A DNA stretch of 64,000 nt from Myxococcales bacterium (lineage in GTDB: Bacteria; Myxococcota_A; Polyangia; Haliangiales; Haliangiaceae). A program made the translations under genes and the position numbers. The notes beneath the pieces are model-generated. The model ran no database searches. It saw only the letters and a list, made by a program, of their open reading frames with translations, and was not told the DNA's origin. The stretch spans positions 1-64,000 of the forward strand of contig JAEUJY010000081.1 of the NCBI GenBank assembly GCA_016794525.1, written 5' to 3'. Shown in pieces: positions 59,677 through 64,000 of the stretch; the stretch's first letter is position 1; each line of letters starts with the position of its first letter.

Positions 59677-61011
59677 ATGGATCGCCCGCGGTCGCCGGTG
59701 CATCAGATCGTCAACGCGCTGGGGCTGGCGTTGCGCGAGCTGGGCGCGAGCCCGGCGCCCGAGGAGCTGGAGCGCTGGGGCTTCGCGGTGCACGCCGCGC
59801 TGTCGGCGCCCGGCCGCGAGTTCCACAACCACGAGCACGTGCTGGCGCTGGCCGACGGCTCCGACGGCGATCCGCTCGACGTGATCGCGGCGCTGTACCA
59901 CGACGTCGTCTACCTGCAGGTCGACCAGGGCCCGCCGGCCAGCCTGCGCGACGACTTCGCCAAGGTGTGCGAGCGCGTCGAGGGCGGCTGGCGGCTGCTG
60001 CCGGCGCCGTCGCAGGCGGTGGCCGACGTCTACGCGGTGTTCGGCCGCGCCGCCGGCGACGTCGTCGGACCGATGTCGGGCGCCAACGAGCTGGCGTCGG
60101 CGCTGATCGCCAGCTTGCACCTGGCCGACGTGCTCGATCGCTGGTCGCGGCTGACCGTCGCGATGGGCATCGAGCAGACGATCCCGTTCCGCGCCGATCC
60201 GGTGCCGGGGCTGCACGCGCGGGCCCAGGCGCTGGGCGCGCCGGCCGATCGCCTCGACGCGATGGTCCGGCAGGCGGTGCGGTTCGGCAACCACGACGTC
60301 GAGAACTTCGCGTACGCCGACCCCGGCCGCTTCCTCGACAACACCTGGAAGCTCCTGCCCGAGAGCAACCCGTCGCTGTTCTCGCCGACCGTCTACACCG
60401 TGCGCGACTACCGGATCGCGCTGATGAAGATGGAGGGCTTCCTCGCGGCGCTGCCCCCCGAGCGGGTCTTCCACGCCTGGGGCAGCGAGCCCGGCGAGGC
60501 GATCCACGCGGCGCGGGTGGCGCAGACCGCGATCAACGTCGCGCTGGCGGTGCGCTACCTGCGGGCCAAGCTGTACTCGATCGCGATCGTCGAGGCGCTG
60601 TGCGACGAGACCGGCGGCCAGGTGCCGCTCGACTACTTCATGGGCGGCTTCCCGGCGCCGGGCCAGCCGGAGCCCAGCCGCGTCGAGCACCACCTGCCGC
60701 GGCTCGAGCGGGTCGGCGCCGTCGAGCCGCTCCTGCACGCGCTCCTGGCGATCGGCCGCGCGTCGGAGTCGAGCTTCGACACCGGGCCGTCGCCGCTGGC
60801 CGCGTACCTGCACCTGTGCTGCGGCGAGGACGGCATCGCCCGCGGCCTGGCCCAGGCCCGCGCGGTGTGGCGCGGCGAGGTCAGCGCGGCGGCGTTCCTC
60901 GCCGATCAGCCGGCCCGCGCGACCGCCGGCATCGCCCGCGCCGCCGCCGAGGTCGCCGACACCCGCAAGGTGCGGCTGCGGGCGGTCGCCGATCGGCTCG
61001 ATCCACCCTGA
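59677..61011 (+). CDS. HD-like metal-dependent phosphohydrolase family protein
   Basis: A 444-residue protein. The N-terminal part has REFHNHEHVLALADG and AALYHDVVYLQVDQG, matching the H...HD pattern of predicted HD-superfamily phosphohydrolases. Later a second His-rich site may contribute ligands (AVRFGNHDVENFAYAD). The long C-terminal part is helical and unassigned. Substrates of such proteins are usually nucleotides; here unknown. ATG 59677 starts 31 bases after the zincin stop, so they may be cotranscribed. A strong double hairpin follows the stop. Confidence 0.7.
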   Translation: MDRPRSPVHQIVNALGLALRELGASPAPEELERWGFAVHAALSAPGREFHNHEHVLALADGSDGDPLDVIAALYHDVVYLQVDQGPPASLRDDFAKVCERVEGGWRLLPAPSQAVADVYAVFGRAAGDVVGPMSGANELASALIASLHLADVLDRWSRLTVAMGIEQTIPFRADPVPGLHARAQALGAPADRLDAMVRQAVRFGNHDVENFAYADPGRFLDNTWKLLPESNPSLFSPTVYTVRDYRIALMKMEGFLAALPPERVFHAWGSEPGEAIHAARVAQTAINVALAVRYLRAKLYSIAIVEALCDETGGQVPLDYFMGGFPAPGQPEPSRVEHHLPRLERVGAVEPLLHALLAIGRASESSFDTGPSPLAAYLHLCCGEDGIARGLAQARAVWRGEVSAAAFLADQPARATAGIARAAAEVADTRKVRLRAVADRLDPP

Positions 61012-61018
61012 GCTCCTT

Positions 61019-61070
61019 GGAAGGGGCTTTCGCAAAGCCCCTTCCCCGCCGGGGGCAAGCCCCGACGGGG
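61019..61070. terminator. Double hairpin between convergent genes
   Basis: A perfect 12-bp stem (GGAAGGGGCTTT, 61019-61030, with AAAGCCCCTTCC, 61034-61045, 3-base loop) is followed by a second stem of 10 pairs with one mismatch (61044-61070). It lies between the HD-like gene (stop 61011) and the cytochrome gene (stop 61112) and can terminate both directions. No T run follows, so it may act as a blocker or need Rho. Confidence 0.8.
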
Positions 61071-61111
61071 CCCCAACCCGAAACGCGAGAGCCCACAACG
61101 CGGAGGCGTGA

Positions 61112-61702
61112 TCACTCGGGGCAGGGCGCGCCGGCCGCGACCCATCGCTCGAACGCGGCGATGAACTCGGCGCGCGGCGTCGCCACCGGCGCGCGGCCAA
61201 AGCCGGGATCCCAGCCCCACGTCACCAGCGGCGTGTCGAGGTGGGCGCGCACGCCGCCGAGGTCCTTGCCGCCGTTGTGCGCCGGATCCTTCAGCTGCTC
61301 GCACAGCTCGCGCGGCGTGCGCCCGACGAACACCAGCGGCTCCTCGGGCGGCGGCATGCGCCAGCCCTCGGCGACGCCGGGCGGGATGTGCAGGCCGTAG
61401 TTGCTGGGCGGGTTGGCCGGGCCGTGGCACGTCGCGCACTCCTGCCCGACCTCGCCGCGGCCGAGCGGCCCGCGCTTGACGTACTGCAGGTGCACGTGGC
61501 TGTCGTCGCCCTGCAGCGGCGCGTCGCCGGCCGGGTGGCAGTTCTGGCAGCGCGGGTGCTGCAGCACCGCCTGCACCGTCGCGAACGCGACGACGCCGTC
61601 GGACGCCGTCGGCGGACCGCCGCCCGGCCCGGGCCCGGCGCTGCGCGGCGTCGACGAGCACGCCGCCGCGACCGCGATCGTCGCCATCGCCGTCGCGCGC
61701 AT
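61112..61702 (-). CDS. Di-haem c-type cytochrome lipoprotein, partner of the molybdoenzyme
   Basis: A 196-residue cytochrome with two CxxCH motifs, CQNCH and CATCH, about 40 residues apart, and an N-terminal signal with lipobox VAAAC. Methionine axial ligand candidates lie in GWRMPPPEEP. ATG 61702 overlaps the stop of the large molybdoenzyme subunit (TGATG); a GTG at 61705 is an alternative. Such cytochromes take electrons from isoquinoline-, aldehyde- or nicotinate-type dehydrogenases and pass them to the respiratory chain. It is the last gene of the operon and ends at the double hairpin. Confidence 0.85.
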   Translation of the reverse strand: MRATAMATIAVAAACSSTPRSAGPGPGGGPPTASDGVVAFATVQAVLQHPRCQNCHPAGDAPLQGDDSHVHLQYVKRGPLGRGEVGQECATCHGPANPPSNYGLHIPPGVAEGWRMPPPEEPLVFVGRTPRELCEQLKDPAHNGGKDLGGVRAHLDTPLVTWGWDPGFGRAPVATPRAEFIAAFERWVAAGAPCPE

Positions 61703-63825
61703 CACGCCACCCCCAGGCGCAGCGGCAGCGCGCGCAGCCGTTGCTTGGTCAGCGCGAACACCGCGTTGGCGACCGCCGGGGCGACCGGCGCGGTGGCCGG
61801 CTCGCCGATGCCGCCCATCGGCGCGCCGCTGGCGATCAGGTGGACCGAGACCGTCGGCATGTCGGGCATGCGCACCACCGGGTAGTCGTGGAAGTTGCTC
61901 TCCTGGACCGCGCCGCCGGTGATGGTCAGCGCGCCGAACAGCGCGGCGCTCAGGCCGTAGGCGACGCAGCTCTGCACCTGGGCCTCGATGCCCAGCGGGT
62001 TGACGGCGGTGCCGCAGTCGACCGCGGCGGTGACCGCGTGGACGCGGATCCGCCCGCCCTCGACCGACACCTCGGCGACCTCGGCGACGATCGAGCCGAA
62101 CGACTCGTGCACCGCGAGGCCGCGGGCGCGCCCGGCCGGCGGCGGCGTCCCCCGGCCGGCCTTCTCGGCGGCGGTGGCCAGCGCGTGGGCGTGGCGGGGG
62201 TGCTTGGCCAGCAGCTTGAGCCGGTAGGCCAGCGGATCGGCGCCGGCCGCGTGGGCCAGCTCGTCGATCATGCACTCCATCGCGAACGCGGTGTGGGTGT
62301 TGCCGACCGAGCGCCACCACAGGACCGGGATCGCGGTGCGCGGCGAGTGCAGCGACACCCGCTTGGGCGCGACCGCCGTCAGGTACGGCGAGTCGGCGAT
62401 GCCCTCGACCGAGGTGCCGTCGACGCCGCCCTGCACCATGAACGCCTCGAGGAACGTCCCGGCGACGATCGACTGCCCGACGACGACGTGATCCCACGCC
62501 GCCGGCGCGCCCGCGGCGTCGACCGCCGCGCGCACCCGGTGCAGGTAGGCCGGGCGGTAGTAGCCGCCGCGCAGATCGTCGTCGCGGGTCCACACCACCT
62601 TGACCGGCACGCCGGCGGCCTTGGCCACCAGCACCGCCTCGACGACGAAGTCCGACGCCGGGTTGGCGCGACGGCCGAAACCGCCGCCCAGGAACGGCGT
62701 GTGGATCGTGATCTTGTCGGGCGACGTGCCCAGCACCTTGGCCGCCGCCAGCTGATCGCCGGTCTGGAACTGCGTGCCGGTCCAGATCTCGCAGCGATCG
62801 CCGTCGAGCTTGACCGTGCAGTTGAGCGGCTCCATCGGCGCGTGGGCCAGGTACGGCACCTCGTAGACCGCCTCGTGGACGCCGGTCGACAGCGCGGCGT
62901 CGACGCCGCCGCCGTCGACGACCATCGCGCCGGGGCCGCGCGACTGGTCGCGGAACCGCGCCATCAGCGCGGCGCTGTCGACGCCGCCGTCGGCGGGCGG
63001 CGTCCACTCGGCGACCAGCGCGTCGCGGCCGCGCTTGGCGGCCCAGAAGTGCGCCGCCACCACCGCGACGCCGGTGCCGGTCGACACGACCTGCTCGACG
63101 CCGGGGACCTGCAGCGCCGCGGCGCCGTCGAACGACTTCAGCGTCGCGCCGAACGCCGGCGGCCGCAGCACCACCGCGGTGCGCAGGCCGGGGAACTGCA
63201 CGTCGATGCCGAACTGCGCGCGCCCGGTGATCTTCTCGGGCGTGTCGAGCCGCCGCACCGGCGTGCCGATCAGCTTCCACGCCGTCGGGTCCTTGAGCTT
63301 GACGTCGCTGGCCGGCGCCAGCTTCATCGCCGCCTCGGCCAGCTCGCCGAACGTGGCGCGCTGCTTGCCGGCGGTGACGACGCCCTTGGCGACGGTGCAC
63401 TTGGCCGGCTTGGTCTTCCACCGCGCCGCCGCCGCGCGCACCAGCATGTCGCGCGCGACCGCGCCGACCATCCGGTAGCGCTGGAACTCGCCGTTGGTCG
63501 TCGACGAGCCGCCGGTCATCTGCATGCCCATCATCGGGTGGCCGTAGACCAGCGCGGCGGGCGCGTGCTCGCACCGCACCTTGGCCCAGTCGCACTCGAG
63601 CTCCTCGGCGATCAGCATCGCCAGGCCGGTCCAGATGCCCTGCCCCATCTCGCTGTGGGCCAGCACCACCGTCACCGAGTCGTCGGCGCCGATGCGCAGG
63701 AACGCGTTGGGCGGCGGCGCCGGCGGCCCGAGCTTGGGCAGCGCCTTGGCCCCGGTCGGCACGTAGAAGGCGATCGCCAGGGAGGCCGCGCTGCCCTGGA
63801 GGAACCCGCGCCGTGACAGGCTCAC
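61702..63825 (-). CDS. Molybdopterin-binding large subunit, isoquinoline 1-oxidoreductase beta-like
   Basis: A 707-residue subunit of the xanthine dehydrogenase family. The twin-arginine signal [18 protein letters not shown] is at about residues 4-22, so the enzyme is exported folded. Family blocks are visible: [69 protein letters not shown] and the C-terminal [14 protein letters not shown]. The length is typical of IorB-type subunits. The substrate may be an N-heterocycle or aldehyde. The GTG at 63825 overlaps the 2Fe-2S subunit stop (GTGA). With the small subunit and a cytochrome it forms a complete three-part complex. Confidence 0.93.
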   Translation of the reverse strand: MSLSRRGFLQGSAASLAIAFYVPTGAKALPKLGPPAPPPNAFLRIGADDSVTVVLAHSEMGQGIWTGLAMLIAEELECDWAKVRCEHAPAALVYGHPMMGMQMTGGSSTTNGEFQRYRMVGAVARDMLVRAAAARWKTKPAKCTVAKGVVTAGKQRATFGELAEAAMKLAPASDVKLKDPTAWKLIGTPVRRLDTPEKITGRAQFGIDVQFPGLRTAVVLRPPAFGATLKSFDGAAALQVPGVEQVVSTGTGVAVVAAHFWAAKRGRDALVAEWTPPADGGVDSAALMARFRDQSRGPGAMVVDGGGVDAALSTGVHEAVYEVPYLAHAPMEPLNCTVKLDGDRCEIWTGTQFQTGDQLAAAKVLGTSPDKITIHTPFLGGGFGRRANPASDFVVEAVLVAKAAGVPVKVVWTRDDDLRGGYYRPAYLHRVRAAVDAAGAPAAWDHVVVGQSIVAGTFLEAFMVQGGVDGTSVEGIADSPYLTAVAPKRVSLHSPRTAIPVLWWRSVGNTHTAFAMECMIDELAHAAGADPLAYRLKLLAKHPRHAHALATAAEKAGRGTPPPAGRARGLAVHESFGSIVAEVAEVSVEGGRIRVHAVTAAVDCGTAVNPLGIEAQVQSCVAYGLSAALFGALTITGGAVQESNFHDYPVVRMPDMPTVSVHLIASGAPMGGIGEPATAPVAPAVANAVFALTKQRLRALPLRLGVA

Positions 63826-64000
63826 GCGCCACCTCGCTTCAGCCGCGCCGCGAGGTGGATGGCCTCGCGCACCCGCGGGTAGGTGCCGCAACGGCAGATG
63901 TTGCCGGCCATCGCGGCGTCGATGTCGGCGTCGCTGGGATCGGGCTTCTTGTCGAGCAGCGCCACCGCGGTCATGATCTGCCCCGACTGGCAGTAGCCGC
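63822..64000 (-). CDS. 2Fe-2S subunit of the molybdoenzyme, C-terminal part (partial at the window edge)
   Basis: The right edge cuts this gene, so only the last 58 residues are visible. The sequence [15 protein letters not shown] and then [12 protein letters not shown] contains the cysteines of the second [2Fe-2S] cluster (C-x2... C-x-C) of xanthine-dehydrogenase-type small subunits (IorA/CoxS). No signal can be judged. It is coupled (GTGA) to the large subunit. The operon probably begins beyond 64000. Confidence 0.9.
   Translation of the reverse strand, partial: GYCQSGQIMTAVALLDKKPDPSDADIDAAMAGNICRCGTYPRVREAIHLAARLKRGGA

Overview
The window is very GC-rich, densely coded DNA, most probably from a myxobacterium (Myxococcota, Haliangium/Kofleriaceae-like). 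That placement is inferred from gene style, not from a marker gene. The signs are Ser/Thr kinases fused to STAND-type ATPases and TPRs, FHA and NtrC-type sigma-54 activators, many lipoproteins, MYXO-CTERM-like tails, thrombospondin type 3 repeats and tectonin/PLL-like propellers. No rRNA, tRNA, insertion sequence, integrase or CRISPR array was seen. Genes in the same run are very often joined by a 4-base GTGA start/stop overlap.

Layout. 0-2.3 kb: an Hsp70-like ATPase and two small envelope proteins. 2.4-5.9 kb: a coupled three-gene unit (nucleotidyltransferase fused to a sugar-phosphate cyclase, SDR reductase, PfkB kinase) that looks like a compact route to an NDP-activated cyclitol. 6-10.9 kb: C-terminal processing protease, trypsin-like protease, SurA-like isomerase and a lipoprotein with a phospholipase A2-like motif. 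11-26.6 kb: two kinase/ATPase/TPR signalling proteins enclose two tandem DUF4157 (eCIS-core) proteins, an FHA sigma-54 activator and a beta-propeller/cytochrome c lipoprotein. The two DUF4157 genes share a nearly identical 494-bp module but have different C-termini. Candidate sigma-54 promoters and a shared GGCACGTGCC palindrome suggest common control.

26.5-31.9 kb: membrane protein, pirin, a PilZ-like protein, a Cys-rich repeat lipoprotein, an M15-type peptidase and an RbfA-like protein. 32-37 kb: a calcium-binding VWA lipoprotein, a second M15-type peptidase and a PlsC-like acyltransferase. The last two genes are bracketed by two arrays of the palindrome TCCCACGTGGGA, 11 and 14 copies, in opposite orientation. 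36.9-40.4 kb: DUF695 lipoprotein, PPDK/PEP synthase regulatory protein, and a radical SAM/SPASM enzyme coupled to a 67-residue membrane protein. 40.3-47.8 kb: a minus-strand operon of arginine N-succinyltransferase, two unknown envelope proteins, an NtrC-type regulator, an M1 aminopeptidase and a GNAT acetyltransferase.

48-49.3 kb: a PLL/tectonin-like propeller. 49.4-53.5 kb: the most unusual unit, a four-gene operon. It starts with a 241-residue protein carrying four consecutive 10-residue repeats (TEMSTGH plus three residues), followed by a TPR/2-oxoglutarate dioxygenase, an FkbM methyltransferase and a metallo-beta-lactamase-fold protein. I read it as a candidate, apparently undescribed, peptide-modification system. 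53.6-64 kb: polysaccharide deacetylase, D-cysteine desulfhydrase, a 1311-residue zincin without a signal peptide, an HD-like protein, a strong double hairpin, then a di-haem cytochrome c with an isoquinoline/aldehyde-oxidoreductase-type molybdoenzyme whose 2Fe-2S subunit runs off the right edge.
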